A model generated the notes under the pieces. That model was not told where the DNA came from, did no database searches, and was given only the letters and a program-made list of their open reading frames with translations. Shown here piece after piece: positions 19,686 to 31,620 of a DNA stretch of 64,000 bases; positions within the stretch are counted from its first letter, which is position 1, and every line of letters begins with the position of its first letter. Both the position numbers and the translations under genes were made by a program. Source of the DNA: Chloranthus sessilifolius (taxonomy: Eukaryota > Streptophyta > Magnoliopsida > Chloranthales > Chloranthaceae); the NCBI GenBank assembly GCA_021018995.1, contig CM037588.1:96446765-96510764 (forward strand). Reading direction: 5' to 3'.

Positions 19686-20808
19686 GCATCATAATTATCG
19701 TATCCCGTAATCAGATACCATCCCCATAATCATCGAAACTCATTCATTGGTTGTACGCCTTCACTTCTCATCCGAGCAATTTGATCAAAAGGACTAGTGG
19801 AATACCTGGAATTACCCTTTTATCCTTACCCTAGGTCATACGTTTGATGGTGTGATTTTTAAAGATATTCCTGGTCAAGACCCAATTTGAGCTAACACGA
19901 GCGGTCCAGTTGGCAACCAGACGAGTCAAAATTGTAACCAAGGGGGAAGATTTTCTTTTTCTTTTGAACATTTTTTCTTATTCACAGGGCCGAAGATGAG
20001 TCCTTGCCATGCCTATTGTCACCTCTTTTTTACCTGTAGCACCCTTTCTATGGGTATGCATTTTTACCCCAGGCCTCATTTCAAGTTTTCAGCTGGTCTA
20101 CACAAGCTCGCTATTGTTTCCAGTAGTGCCCTTTCGAGTTTTCACTACGTCCATCTTTCTTTGAGCTTATATATTTTTTTTCTTTTTCTTTTCTTCTTTA
20201 TTTTCTCAAAAGCCATGACATGGACGTTGACTCCGTCGTAGCAGGCTGGATGGGGTTCTTTTGGTCGTCTCTCAACTTGGCTCGTGCAGACTCAATGGAT
20301 ACTGTGACAACTCGCAGACCTTAAAGAGGGCTTTTTCTCGGGATGTATCTTGGCCCTAGGTTTTGAAAGGGATAAGTTAGGAATTTTAAAGGTATTCTTG
20401 GGTTAAGGGGTTTCCTTGATTGGGTTCCAGCTGTCGTAATACACTTCTTCCTTAGGGTATTTTGACTCTACATGCTCCATAATATTTCTATCTATATTCT
20501 TGTCTATATATATATATATTTTTTTTCCTTTTCAGACAATCACTTTTTGGGGTTTTGCTTTCTGATTTTTTAGATTTTAAGGGTAACTCTTTTTCTCCTA
20601 TTTTTTCGTGTGGTATATACACTTTTCTGTCTTTTTTTCTTGGGAGGGGTTTAACAAAAAAAAGGCCAATGGCTCAATAGGTGTAGCGAGGGGTATGAGT
20701 GTTCACGGATGCTTTTTAGCTACTTGTCATTGAAATGATGGCCTCTTTTGTGGGGTCCTTAAGCAGTCACATATCTATTTTATTAATACTTACATTGCTG
20801 TAGGAGGA
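19686..20808 (+). other. Non-coding gap between tail-to-tail Tat-3 and Tat-4
   Basis: The 3' ends of two Tat pol genes face each other across 1.1 kb. The gap is T-rich with no credible ORF, no TGTAGACACC-type LTR start and no clear polypurine tract. It probably contains 3' untranslated remnants of one or both elements; the junction between them could not be placed. Confidence 0.4.
20505..20519 (+). repeat. TA microsatellite
   Basis: A run of about 7 TA units is followed directly by a T-run to about 20526. Confidence 0.7.
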
Positions 20809-21880
20809 TTAGGAATAGAATCGTGGTACGTATCCAACGTTGATGGGCTCGGGAAAGTGATCCCCATCCGTGGTGGCAAGGCAGAGAGAGTATCCAGGGA
20901 GTACTTCTCGGATGACGAAGGACCCTTCCCAATTGGGCTTAAACTTTCCTCTCGGATCAGCATGGAGAGATGGGAAGATTTTCTTGAGTACTTTGCAAAC
21001 ACGCTTGTTGTAAGCACATGCGATCCTTCTCTGATAGGCCTGGGTGTGACACAAGGCTAGGAGCCTCTTCTCTTCTAGCCGATTTAGTTGCTCAAAATGG
21101 GACTTCTATCTTTCGGCCTCTAGTAGAATAGATTCGATGAGAATGCAGAGTGAAGGTACCTCAACCTCTACTGGCAGCACTGCCTCGGTTCTATACACAA
21201 GGGAAAATGGTGTTGCCTTATAGCGGTGCGAATAGACATTCGATATGCCCATAGTGTGAAGGTAAGATCCCGCTTCAATCTTGGTAGGTGACGACCATCT
21301 TCTCAATGATGCAGACAACCGTTTTACTAGCTGCCTCCAATACTCCATTGGTTTGTGGTTGGTACGGAGACGAGCGATGATGTTTAATTTTTTACTGCTC
21401 GCAGAAGGCTCTTATGTGCTTGTTCGCAAAGTTTGTGCCATTATCCGCGATGATATCTTTGGGCAAGCCAAATCGGCAACTGATGTTATTCTTGATAAAC
21501 TTCTCGACATGACTAGCAGTGATGTTCACCTTCGCGTTGACCTTTTCGACGATGTCAAGACCCCATGTGGCTAATGGCCCAGGAGCGTTCATGCTGTGTA
21601 GATCTATAGCAAGAGCATGTATCGGACTAGAGTGTTCTTAGCGTATGTAGCACTTCTACACGTGCTTGCAACATTCAATTTCCATGGTGGTCCATAAATA
21701 CCCTTGTCGTAGGATCTTTTTAATGAGCATGTGCCCATTGACATGGGCCCCGCATACCCCTTCATGGATCTCTTTTATGATATTGGCTGCCTCGCCTTCA
21801 GTTAGGCATCTGAGTAGGATATTGTTATAAGACTGCTTGTGGAGACTCTCACCACAGATGACATAGTTCACTGCCAAACA
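20809..21880 (-). pseudogene. Tat-4 integrase
   Basis: Minus-strand peptides include KKILRQGYLWTTMEIECCKH (zinc-binding part), PLATWGLDIVEKVN (first catalytic Asp in GLDIV), GLPKDIIADNGTNFANKH (second Asp in ADNG), then ATPFSLVYRTEAVLPVEVEVPS and a C-terminal end LATTDGDHFPEPINVGYVPRFYS before the stop. The core catalytic Asps are kept, but several stops and frameshifts split the gene. Confidence 0.75.
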
Positions 21881-22009
21881 CTGGATGTTCCACCTGTCCT
21901 CCCTGGATGTCCCCTCAGGGAAAGCATGAGCTTCGAAGAAATTCTTGACATCTGAAAACCATGGAGGTTCATCATCAAACCTCGGGGGTTCCTCAACCTA
22001 GAGGCAGAA

Positions 22010-22500
22010 GGTCTGCTCATTCCTCTATTCAATCATGACCGGTTTTATCTCGACACCATATGGAATTTCGACCATCGATACCAACATTGCAAGTCCATCG
22101 GCAAAGCGATTTCCTGCTCGTGGGATGTAAGAGAACGTGATATCGTCAAAGCATGCAATCATATCCTCAAGGTGCTCATGAGACGAGATTAGCTTTTCAT
22201 CCTTCATCTTCCTATCTCCGTTAGTTTGGAATATGATGGGGTGTGAGTTTCCAAACACATACAGATGAGTTACACTTAGGTCCAAGGCTGCCTGTAGGCC
22301 TGCTACGCAAGCTTCATATTAGGCCATGTTGTTAGTGTAGGGGAAATTAAGCTTGATGGAGATGGGTATATGAGACCCTTTTGGTGAGATTAGAATAGTG
22401 CCAACTCCTTGACCTGCGGCATTTACTGCTCCGTCGAAGTGCATTACCCAGGATTCCTATGTCCCCACTGTATCGTCCACTGCCATGAATAAGATGTCTT
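22010..22500 (-). pseudogene. Tat-4 archaeal-type second RNase H
   Basis: The minus strand encodes, across two frames, a region around 22446-22370 matching HFDGA...GVDAILISP of Tat-6, and then MDLSVTHLYVFGNSHPIIFQ, TNGDRKMKDEKLISSHEHLE and IPRAGNRFADGLAMLVSM. FGNS replaces the expected RDS or GDS motif. Stops confirm it is dead. Confidence 0.65.
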
Positions 22501-23047
22501 CATCTAGGAATTCAGTTCTCAAAGGTTCATAATTAGGTAAGGGGTTCTCGGCAAGATGATCGGTAAGTGCTTATCCCTTGATCAACTTCTGAGTGACATA
22601 TGTGATGTCAAATTCAGATAATAGAAGCTGCCAACATGCAGTCCGCCCAGTGAGGGTCACGGCTTATCAATCAAGTATTTTAGGGGATCCATTCTTGCTA
22701 GGAGTAGAACGGCTTGGGATAGCAAGTAGTGACGAAGCCTCTCTGTAGCTCAAACTAGAGCTAGTCATGCTTTCGCTAGATGTTAATAGCGTGTCTCGTA
22801 ATCAATGAATTTCTTACTCAGGTAATAGATGGCCTGCTCTCTCCTTCCTGTCTCATCATGATGTCCTAAGGCACTTCCCATTGAAACCTCTATCGTGGAG
22901 AGGTACATTAAGAGTGGTATCCCTTGTTCGAGTCGTACAAATACTAGTGGGTTGAGAAGGTATCCCTTGATCCTATCAAATGCTGCTTGATAGTTGTCAT
23001 TCCATTCAACGGATGAATCTTTCCTTAATAGCTTTAAGATCGGCATT
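22501..23047 (-). pseudogene. Tat-4 RT thumb and classical RNase H
   Basis: The peptides PILKLLRKDSSVEWNDNYQ, IKGYLLNPLVFV, PLLMYLSTIEVSMGSALGHH and REQAIYYLSKKFIDYETRY correspond residue by residue to Tat-6 62790-63050. The catalytic region normally written as DA(S/T) in other gypsy RNase H is degenerate here, as in most Tat elements. The piece stops where the Athila-5 LTR begins, about 23048. Confidence 0.75.
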
Positions 23048-25729
23048 TGTTGTGGACTCTTTACTCTAGTGTGCTGATTATTGTGTGGTGAGAACAAATT
23101 AAAATCAAAGTAAAATAAAAGAATGGATTTAGCACAACTAAAATAGTCCTAGACCTGCAGGATACAGGGTTCATTGTAGCAAGTTTTGATAAGTAAGAGT
23201 TTTTCCCACAGAGAAATTGATCTAGAATCCAAAATGGACTATAATAGTAGCCCTCCAGATCTAGCTACAGATCTGACAATCCAAAAAGGGAGTTGGGTGT
23301 CATGACTACATTAAATTAACCCTAACAAAAGAGAAATAAAATATAGCCCTATCCTAAAGAAAGGGTTAAGAAGAAGATGGTGATGGTGTGTGCCAAAATA
23401 AAATATAAAAATGGTGAGAAGTAAGTAGGTTAAACAAGAGTTAAAGCAGTCATATAACTCAGATTTACTTTGTCTCTGCAGTGTTCCTTGTTGAGACGCT
23501 ATCAAAAGCCTTAACAAGGTAGAAGTATCCAACTTAACTCATGCCATTTGGGGTGCTCTTAAGGCTATAAGCTGTCCACTCAAATGGCCACAGCCTATCT
23601 TATAGAGTCTGTCAAATCCCATTGATCAAGCCAGAAATTGCTAATTTAATCCAGAGGAGTGGACTGATCATTTCCCCAACCACTGGAATAAATCAGGCCA
23701 AGAATACTATTGCAGCACTATCTAATGTCAGTGCTACAAGCTCCCTAGATCTGCACACAGATCTGGCTGACATCCATAGGTATTCCAACCTATAAGATCC
23801 TAAGTGCATTGCCAAGGCCAACAATTCACTGTGCCCACAAAAATGACCATGTAGCAGGTTGAATAAGGCTCTAGATTCAGCTGCTCATTGCTACAAAGGC
23901 TTGCAATGACTTAGCCTCAAGCTGCAATTACTACAGAGGAATTAGATCTAATATCTTATATCAGTTAGGTAAAACAGAGGGGAGCCAGTTCCTGTACAAA
24001 CCTCCTCACAAGGCTCTAGAAGCTCATGTGCAGGGGAGAAGAATCCTTTTCAAACATGTGGCTAGACACCACCTTAGGGCTATACTCTGTCCACTCAAAT
24101 GGTCACAGGGTATCCCATTGGTCGGTCCATACCACAGAGATCTAAGAAAGAACATGAAAACTGCTGCAACCACCATGGTCCACAAGCCTCCGAGCTTCCC
24201 AGATCTTACTACAGATCCAGTATTGCTTTCCATGGGGCTATCAACCCAAGGGAAATCAGATGGTAAACAATAGATCTACTGGAAATTGAATGGGCTAGTC
24301 CCAATACATGGATCCTATAGACATCTAAGGAAACCATAAGATCTTTAGATTAAATTAGTCATTAAAATAGAAATCCATTAATAAAAGTAAAACTTACAAT
24401 GAACTGCCTCCAAGCTGCAGCCTGTACACAACTGCTCATCAAAAATCCTAATGTATATAAAACCTATTATAAAACTAAAATAAAACTAAGCCTAGTTGCT
24501 TACAAGAGGATTAGCTAGCAAATGTTGGGCTAAGAGAGAAGAAAAATAAGAAAAATAAAAGATCGAACCCTAACCCTAGCCCTAGCCTGCTGGAGCTCTC
24601 AGCCGATAGAGGATGAAGGAAGGGTCGATGATTAAAACTAAACTATAAGTATAACTTATATACTCTGTCCATAAGGCCTTGGCTCTGAAGAGATTAACCC
24701 TAATTTTTCTAACAAACGTGGCACTGTTACGACCCTTGAATGCCTTGAGATGTATGCCTCGAGATTTGTGCCTCGAGAAGTGTGCCCTAGCCTTGAGAAA
24801 TTTTCAAAAGGTCCTTGTGTTAAAATTTAGAAGTGGGGAGCCCGTGCTTCATGGGGCTGGCATATGCATTAATTCATTCGCACAGTTGCAGAGCCTTCGC
24901 ATAGTAGCCTTTGGCTGGTGGGAAGTGCTCACTCGTGCAGTAAATCTTCAGTTAATCGCGCAGTTCCTTTGCGCTGTGAAGTTATTATAGAGATGATCTG
25001 GAGCACTTAGATTTCTTGCACAGTAGAGCTTCAGAAGCTCTCTCTCGCTGAGTACTCGCACAAGTATGCTCCTGCGCTCACATAGTAACTAGTAAGGCTT
25101 CAGAGTGAGCGAGATCTGCATGAGGAGAATTATGGGTGTCTCTCTCTTCTAGGGCTACACAATAACTTTGCGAGGTAACATTTTGTTCAGTATACATATG
25201 GAATCGCTATGTTTCACGCACTGCTTCTTTAAGGATTGATCTCCGTGAGAATTTTACGATCATAAATTCTGAGGATTTTAAACCGCGAGATCTTTGTGAT
25301 GTCTTTACAGCTCTCCTCTTGACTGCGTGCCCCATCTACGTGAGGGCATCTTCCATTGCATCCTTAGCTTCACAAGGAAGCTCCTCAACTCTGCGAGATT
25401 TGCCTTTTGATACTCTGATGCACTGCACTTGCTGTTGTTGTAGTTTCCTCCATTCTCAGCTAACTTCATCCATCTGCTAGACTTTGGTCAATAATGACCA
25501 GCAAGTGAGTCACCATGGTGAGCACTACCAAGGTGTGCGATTAGGCTTTGGCTCAGTTGTCATCTTTGCCTGTATTCTCTCCTTTGGACCCAAAAGCAAG
25601 GATTTTGTATTAAGTTGCACAGATTATTGCTAACTATAAAACACACTTAACACATGAGTATTTGTGAGATTCAAGGCCCAGCATAGGCTACGTTAAGAGG
25701 TGAAAAGTGGTACTTTTTAGTGAATAACA
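23048..25729 (-). repeat. 3' LTR of Athila-5 (about 2.68 kb)
   Basis: Plus-strand reading starts near TGTTGTGGACTC and ends TGAATAACA, the reverse of the TGTTATT...AACA ends. It contains the internal 33-nt box twice (23561-23593 and about 24075-24108), the TATA box at 24656-24662 and a CpG-rich U3 zone (24840-25340). It is more diverged from Athila-7 and Athila-8 LTRs than those are from each other. The left boundary is good to a few bases. Confidence 0.8.
24656..24662 (-). promoter_or_regulatory. Candidate TATA box of the Athila-5 LTR
   Basis: The minus strand reads TATATAA in the context gagTATATAAgtt. The context differs from the shared actgcTATATAA of the other Athila LTRs, so this assignment is less secure. 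Confidence 0.4.
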
Positions 25730-25767
25730 CACCCCTAAACCTAATCTTTGCTAGTCCTTGAGCAAAG
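25730..25767 (-). promoter_or_regulatory. Terminal polypurine tract and hairpin of Athila-5
   Basis: Plus-strand CACCCCTAAACC lies right after the LTR end, the reverse of GGTTTAGGGGTG. Next to it CTTTGCT (25746-25752) and AGCAAAG (25761-25767) form a 7-bp hairpin with an 8-nt loop. Confidence 0.75.
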
Positions 25768-27394
25768 GAAAATTTAAAACAACTACTCTAAGAATTTAAA
25801 TGCCACTTTCGTAGGGAGCACGGATACATTTAGCTTATGTACCAAGCCTTTTAAACCCTTAGGTGATCCCTAGTGGGGGAGTAAAGTCTCCTGAGGGTTT
25901 TCAGTGAAGATACCAAAACTTCTTCAATAAAATAGTTAACAGAAGCACAAAATTATCAAGTCAGCTATCAAGAAACAGAGCATCAGTTCACCTTTGATTC
26001 AACAAAAATATGAGGAATTTGAATATATGATATGCACAGACATTTAATCATCACATCTTCTACATAGATGCACATCATTTCCAATTAGCTCACAGCAGGG
26101 GAAAACATCACATGTGGGTCAGTACTGAGCTCATCATTAATTCAAAAATGAGTTTATAGGCCATGCCCAATACATTCAACATCAGACCCAATGCTCACAA
26201 AGGCATACTCTCACATGGAACTTTGAGGGTTTCCATTTTCTCTCAAGCTCAAGAGCAGTTACAGGCCCCAAATGGGTCAGTAAGCATGAGCATAGGCAAA
26301 GCACCTAAGTTCTGGCATCATTGGCTAATCCTCACCATAGATTGGACAACTCTTTGTCCCTGCATGACAGCTCATTCAACTTTAGATCACAGGGTCTTTT
26401 GACTGGGTTGTAATGTGGCTTATGGGATATGTTATAAAGAATGGAAGGTTGAAAAGGGATTCAAAATTGAGAAATCAGTAGGTGAAGGAGGTGTTTCATG
26501 ACTTCACCTTCTTAGTTCAGCACCTTTCATTTTCTTTAAAATTCTTCAGACTTGTAGTGGCCAGCTTCTCCTCTTGTTTTTTATTTTTTCAATGAACTTT
26601 TCCTCTTGACTCCTCCCTTATTTCTCTTCATTAATTTTTTTTTTCTTTCTTTTGGATGCATTTTTCTTTTTGTTTTTTTTGTTTTTATTTTTTTGACTTG
26701 CCACCTCTCTCTTCAGCTGTTACATCGCTAGGCTTTAGGTATCTCTCATCCATTCACCCAATGTTGACCCTATCTTGTCCATCTTCAGTTCCTTCTCCTT
26801 TACCTTCTAAATTTTCAGAGTGAGGGTAGGTTTGAAGCAGGTCCATAGGTTCAGGTACAAGTACTCAGCTGTCGTTTAAAGGAAATTAGAAATTAAGGCT
26901 CAAAAGGTGTGTGCACAAGGACAGTTGATTAGGGTTGGTCTGTTTGAGCTCAAACTGTCTAAGAGAAGGCCTTGATCCTTTCCTAGGTGTCATGAGTGTT
27001 GTCAGTTGTTTCAACTTGGAGGTGCCTAAATTTTAGTGAGGGTATTGACTCAGTCAGTCTTTAGAGCTAGAAAAATTTCCTCAGTCATTCCTCAATGGAA
27101 GGAAAAAAAATTTTGTATGCCCAAATTTCACTAGTTATGGTCTTCGATTGAACTGTTAGGCATGTCCATACCTTTTTCTCTCCTTAGTGATTCACTAAGT
27201 ACTGATACAAGTGAGTTTTCCTGGTGTTCACATCATAAATATGCTAAAATTTAAAAGCTCATAATGCCTAAAGGTCTGCAAAATTTTTGAAATTTCTCAT
27301 TTTTTTATGATTCTTAAGTGAACATGGCTCTATTTCTATACTACTCACTTGATTTCAACTGCACTTAGGTTAACTATTTCACTGGTAGGTCCTG
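25768..27394 (-). other. Athila-5 non-coding segment between the polypurine tracts
   Basis: About 1.63 kb without a convincing ORF. It shares blocks with the matching regions of the other Athila copies, for example the plus-strand words TAGGTGATCCCTAGTGG (25860) and CTGAGGGTTTTCAGTGAAGA (25891). T-rich runs lie at 26570-26700. Confidence 0.6.
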
Positions 27395-27432
27395 CCACAC
27401 CCCCAAACCTATGAGGAGCAGTGTCCTCACTG
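27395..27432 (-). promoter_or_regulatory. Internal polypurine tract and hairpin of Athila-5
   Basis: Plus-strand CCACACCCCCAAACC is the reverse of GGTTTGGGGGTGTGG. It is followed at 27419-27432 by CAGTG-TCCT-CACTG, the small hairpin shared with the other copies. Confidence 0.65.
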
Positions 27433-27688
27433 ATTCAAAGTTAGATGTGGATGTGCAACAGGTTTAAAATAGAGATATTAAAAGAAAAGAAACAGCAGGA
27501 AAAGAAAACACACAACACAAAATAAATAATACATAAACAAACAAAAATAAAGAAGGATAATGAAGGAAACATTTTATAATAAAAAGAAATTTCTATTATA
27601 ATAGCAACAATATGTATATTGTAAGGGAAAATAAACTACAAGATTACACACTACTTCCTAACTAAATACTTGTGCAACAATTAATCAT
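27433..27688 (-). other. AT-rich spacer; small ORF absent
   Basis: In Athila-1 and Athila-8 the small DPPPPKEPDPLQ ORF lies just upstream of the internal polypurine tract. Here that interval is only about 250 bp of A-rich DNA on the plus strand, and no homologue is readable. ORF2 ends directly at its edge. Confidence 0.5.
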
Positions 27689-28149
27689 CTAATTATTTGC
27701 TGGTTCTTTCTTATTTTTTACTCCTTTCTCTTTAGCTTTATCTTTCTTTAGAGCAGTAGGTTCCTGAGCAGCACCGACAGTGGTGGCAATTACTCCCCCA
27801 GTTAATTGAGCAAGTTGCCATTCCAAGATTTTAGTCTTTTGTTCTGCCAACTCAGTTCTGGCTACAAAGAGCTCCTTGATTTCCTTTGATGCAACCAACC
27901 TTTTCTCCAATCCATCAGCCCTCAGCTTTTCTGTTGCAGCAGCCATCCTCTCTTATTCAACAGTCATCTTTGCTTGTGTAGCCATACGCTCTTGGGCATT
28001 ATATCGATGCAATATTCTTTTCCAGCCCTTAGCTATGTTCTTCAGCTGCATTTCGGTATCCAATTTCATGAGATGGATCTATTCTTCATAGGGCATCCTG
28101 ATTGATGTTCTAATAGCAGCCATCCCTTGAATGACATCCTTTTTGAGGT
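27689..28149 (-). pseudogene. Athila-5 ORF2 C-terminal coiled coil
   Basis: The minus-strand frame 27946-27689 reads AAATEKLRADGLEKRLVASK, EIKELFVARTELAEQKTKIL and a Lys/Glu-rich end, equivalent to the Athila-1 coiled coil (TEKAQARMFEKRLKNAQE). The region upstream, 27950-28149, continues the homology (a match to the ARMRQ-like and IQGM segment) with stops. The C-terminal AKKMGWD ending of Athila-1 and Athila-7 is not present. Confidence 0.5.
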
Positions 28150-29429
28150 AAGGATTGGATTTCATTGCATGAAGGAGGGTGGAGTATGGGGGGATGAAAA
28201 AAGAAGAAGCATGAGCCAAGGGCTGATCCTCACATGAAGAAGGGCCAGCCAGAAATGAGGAGGGGGTGGGGTGTGGTATTTCAGATTGGGGCTCAGGTTC
28301 AGGTTCAGTTTGTGTAATGTCTTTAGTGATGGTAGGGAGGGGTGTGGGTATAGCTGAAGATAAGGATTGAGGGAAAAAAGGGTGGAGTAGGGGAAAGTGG
28401 AGAGGTAGGGATAGTTGGTAAATGCGATGGTTGGGCTAAATTGGCTAAGGTTGCTTGAATGGCCTGTAGGCTGGTCTCTAGGTAGGCCTGGTTTTAGCGA
28501 GTGGATGTTATGGAGTGAATATAAGTCCCAATAAAGGCTTGGGTTTGGGTATTGGCCAATATTTGGGACTTAAGGGAGAGTAGAAGGTGCAGGATTTAGG
28601 GTAATAGGTCAGGTATGGTAGTGGTTGTGGGTTGGATAGGGGAAACTGGTTGAAAGGGGGAAGTGAGTCTGTGAGTAAAGGTAGTGGCCTGTGGTGGTGT
28701 CTGATGTGGAGGGGTGAAGTGTAGAGGGTGAGGTGAGTCTGGAAGAGGGGTATATTCTAGGTTGATATCTCCTAGGATGGTGGACATCATGCTGGAAAAT
28801 TCCTCTCCTGTAAATGGGGCATGGTCATGGGATAATGGAATGTATTGGTCTAGGGGTTCACATGTCATAGGGACAGTGGGTGGGGTTTCAAAGGTATGGG
28901 TTTTAGGTTCATAGGGTGTGGGTATAGGGTCTGAAATGGTGGTGGTTTTTGGGATTGGAATTGTTTGGGAGATATAGGTGGGCTGGGGTGCAGTGAGGGT
29001 TTTGACAGCTTTTCTTCTCTTCTGGTATGGGGTCTTGACAGGTGGGCTAGTGTGGGCTGCAAACATAGGTAAGGGTGCAGACATGGGTAGGGTGTCAATG
29101 GCTATGGTGGTGGGTGGTGAGAATGAGGTAGCTAAGGCTGGGGTGATTGGTGATATAGGCTCAGGTATGGGTATTGGACTTGTTAGGGGCTATGAGGTAT
29201 GGGATAAGGGCGGAGGTGGTGGTAAAAGAGTTGGGGCTGGCATGGAGGTAGAGGAAATGGCTGGGAAGGTGATGGTTGTGCTGGCTGACCCATGTGAGGT
29301 GGAGGATGCAGCAGCATTAGCAGTAGCAGCTGCAGTAGCAGCTACTTCATGAATGGTGTGTCCTGCTTCTCTCAGTGACTCCTCCCTCTTCTTTTTCTTA
29401 TTCTCCATCATGGTACCACTAAGTCCCCA
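28150..29429 (-). pseudogene. Athila-5 ORF2 Pro/Thr-rich middle
   Basis: Minus-strand frames such as 29084-28596 encode Pro-, Thr-, Ser- and His-rich peptide (TPLPDSPHPLHFTPPHQTPP) that matches Athila-1 (TPLPDSPTTSQHHSPEPHSS at about 915). The shared YTPLPDSP words confirm homology across the low-complexity region. A poly-Ala/Thr stretch lies at 29280-29350. Frames shift several times. Confidence 0.5.
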
Positions 29430-30451
29430 CTATTTCTTTTCACTCTTTTTGGGGTTCAGGGCCACAGTTTCCTCCTCCCTTTTAAAGGGGTATTTCCCCC
29501 ACTTCAGCAATGCAGTAATCAATCTGTAGTAGGGAAGGGCATGAGGTTTCTTCATTATTTTTACCTTCTCACATAAATCTTTAATCCCCTCAAAAATTAA
29601 CTTGGCTGCATCCAAGTAGTGGTTTCTGTGAAATGAGAAGAGGGCATCAACTATGGGGTGCCTCCTCTCCTGCTCATGCCTAGAGTAATATACATTTTTC
29701 CTCAACACTACATCCATGAGCCTGAGATTGGGGTGCAGATCCCTCTTTCTAATTAAGTCACCTGAGGCAGTGATCCCTCCAGTTAACTCCTTGGCTATCT
29801 TAGTAATAGTGGCAGTCATAAGAGGACCCAAGCTACAGTCAAGGCTATACCGGGCCGATATCCCTAGTATTTTTACAATGTCTGTCTGGTTGAACAACAT
29901 CTCAAAATCGTCAATTAATACCAGCAGTGTTGGGTTCCCATCATTACCAATTTTCAACCTCATATTATGATAAAATAATCTTACTAATATTGGAAAAACC
30001 TGCTGCATTGAGGGCCTCAACAGTGGCAGTAGAGATGCCTTGGTTAGATATTCAATGGAGGTAGAGGTCTCTGGTAGCTCCTCAAAATAAGCTTTGTCAA
30101 AAATAGTTTCAACCTCCAACTGGATTGCTTACACAAATTCATAAGGGACCCTGAGGTATTCAGTAGTCTCTTCCTCCTCAGCCTCAGGGACCACAGCTTT
30201 GCCCTTGTTCTGGTTCTTCTTTAATTTTTTAAGGCTCTTAGCAGGTGGGTGTTCTCTGGCCCTCTTCTTTGGGGCAGATTTCTTCTTGGCTTATGGAACT
30301 TGGGGCTCAACAACAAGTGTGAACACCTCAAAGGTCTCCAATGTGGAGGCCTCTGCAATCCTTACGGATTTTTTAGTGCCTACAGGGCTGCCACTGCAGA
30401 CGGGTTCAACATTGCAGCTAATGTATCTATGAACTTCGAACCTGTGGCCAT
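29430..30451 (-). pseudogene. Athila-5 ORF2 N-terminal domain (best preserved copy)
   Basis: The uninterrupted minus-strand frame 30119-29430 (229 codons) contains FPILVRLFYHNMRL, VLIDDFEMLFNQTDIVKILG, DLHPNLRLMDVVLRKNVYY, QERRHPIVDALFSFH and KKPHALPYYRLITALLKWGK. Upstream, in the same frame with stops, is a basic stretch AKKKSAPKKRARE...KSLKKLKKN that looks like a nuclear localisation signal, then an acidic run EAEEEET. A candidate start ATG at 30449-30451 is in another frame, so one frameshift intervenes. The domain resembles the putative plant transposon protein family. It has no recognised enzyme motif and no clear transmembrane segment. Confidence 0.6.
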
Positions 30452-31620
30452 GAGTGTTCACTTATCAAAATTAAGGCTCAACACTCTTAGAAAATGCAGA
30501 ACACACAGAGTAAGCACAGCAGTACCAAATTTTTGCCCTTCTTCTCCCTATTTTACTAAACCAATCAAAGCATAGAGCGAGAGTTGTTGGCCATACCAAT
30601 TAAGCGCTAGGGTTCCATCTAAAAATATACACAGTGGCTCAAATCCCCCCAAATCTTGTTTGAAGTAACCAGGAGTAGCTGGGGAACAAAATGGTGAGAG
30701 GAAAATGCTTGAGGTTGTGTGGCTTAAAAAGTAGAGAAGAAAGAAGAAAAAAGGGATTTCAATTTTGGTGCTGGTAAACTAGGGCAGACAGATAAAATGA
30801 AGAAAATGAAGGGCTTCGCTAAGTTTATAGAGCAAATCCCACAATTCGCTGAGTTGGCAACAGGTTCACACGGAGTAGAATTTTTGCACAGTTGGCATTG
30901 AATTCTCGAGACATTCTGTCATGCTGAAGAACAAACTACCTTTCATTAAAATTTGTGGAGCTGAATCAGTGGCTTTGGTGTGAGAGAGCTATTACCTTTC
31001 AAAATTATTATCTCGCGCAACAATCGCACAGAACACCACATGTGACAAGCTTTTATTCTCAGATTGGGCTCGCAAAGCAGAAAGTAACTCTGAGAGGTAC
31101 TTTTGCAGCCATCGTTCAGGTGTTTTAGCACGCAAGCAAGCTAAGAGATTGCTCGCACAACAGATTTAAGTCTTCTAGATCTACGAGACAGCATTTCTTC
31201 ACAACCTTTACTCTGTTAGCTCAGTGCAGCACATTGGTTAGTGCATCCATGCTGTTATGCACCCAACTACTGTGCATGAGCACCAACCCTCAGACAGGTA
31301 CTTTATTTCAACCATGAAAAATATATGCCCATTTTCAATCATTAGTTCATCAACATTGCAAAATACTACAAATAGTTTTTCAGCTCAACTTCAAGTAAAT
31401 TATGATAAGGGCACCTCAACCATTCGTCAACAAATTCTCAATAAATTCAGATGACACATGCAGATGTATTCAATCACAAAATGCAAATATAGATAAAGCA
31501 ACATAAGCAATTCAACAGCACTCTACAAACACAACTAACAGATTTATAAAGAACACAAAACAATATAGCATTTTAATACATATGATACACTTATTACCAA
31601 CCTTTTGATCACTGATCACT
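30452..31620 (-). other. Athila-5 intergenic leader between gag and ORF2
   Basis: AT-rich with no supported ORF on either strand. A central part (about 30840-31200) has GCGCGAG and CGAGAC words like the Athila LTR U3. In an autonomous element pol would separate gag from this leader. Its retention suggests it is the ORF2 leader or a promoter region. Confidence 0.45.

Larger units (their letters stand above)
20809..23047 (-). mobile_element. Tat-4: 3' half of a Tat pol on the minus strand
   Basis: Read on the minus strand from 23047 this gives RT thumb, RNase H, archaeal-type RNase H and integrase, ending at 20809. It begins abruptly at the LTR of Athila-5, so RT, protease and gag would lie right of Athila-5, outside the window. 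Sequence is close to Tat-6 (KLLRKDSSVEWND against KLLRKDSPVEWND), so the two belong to one family. Confidence 0.8.

Noticed and set aside
24679-24990. Plus-strand 103-codon frame in the Athila-5 LTR as a host gene exon
   Set aside because: It is antisense within the LTR, has no motif and is not conserved in the other Athila LTRs.
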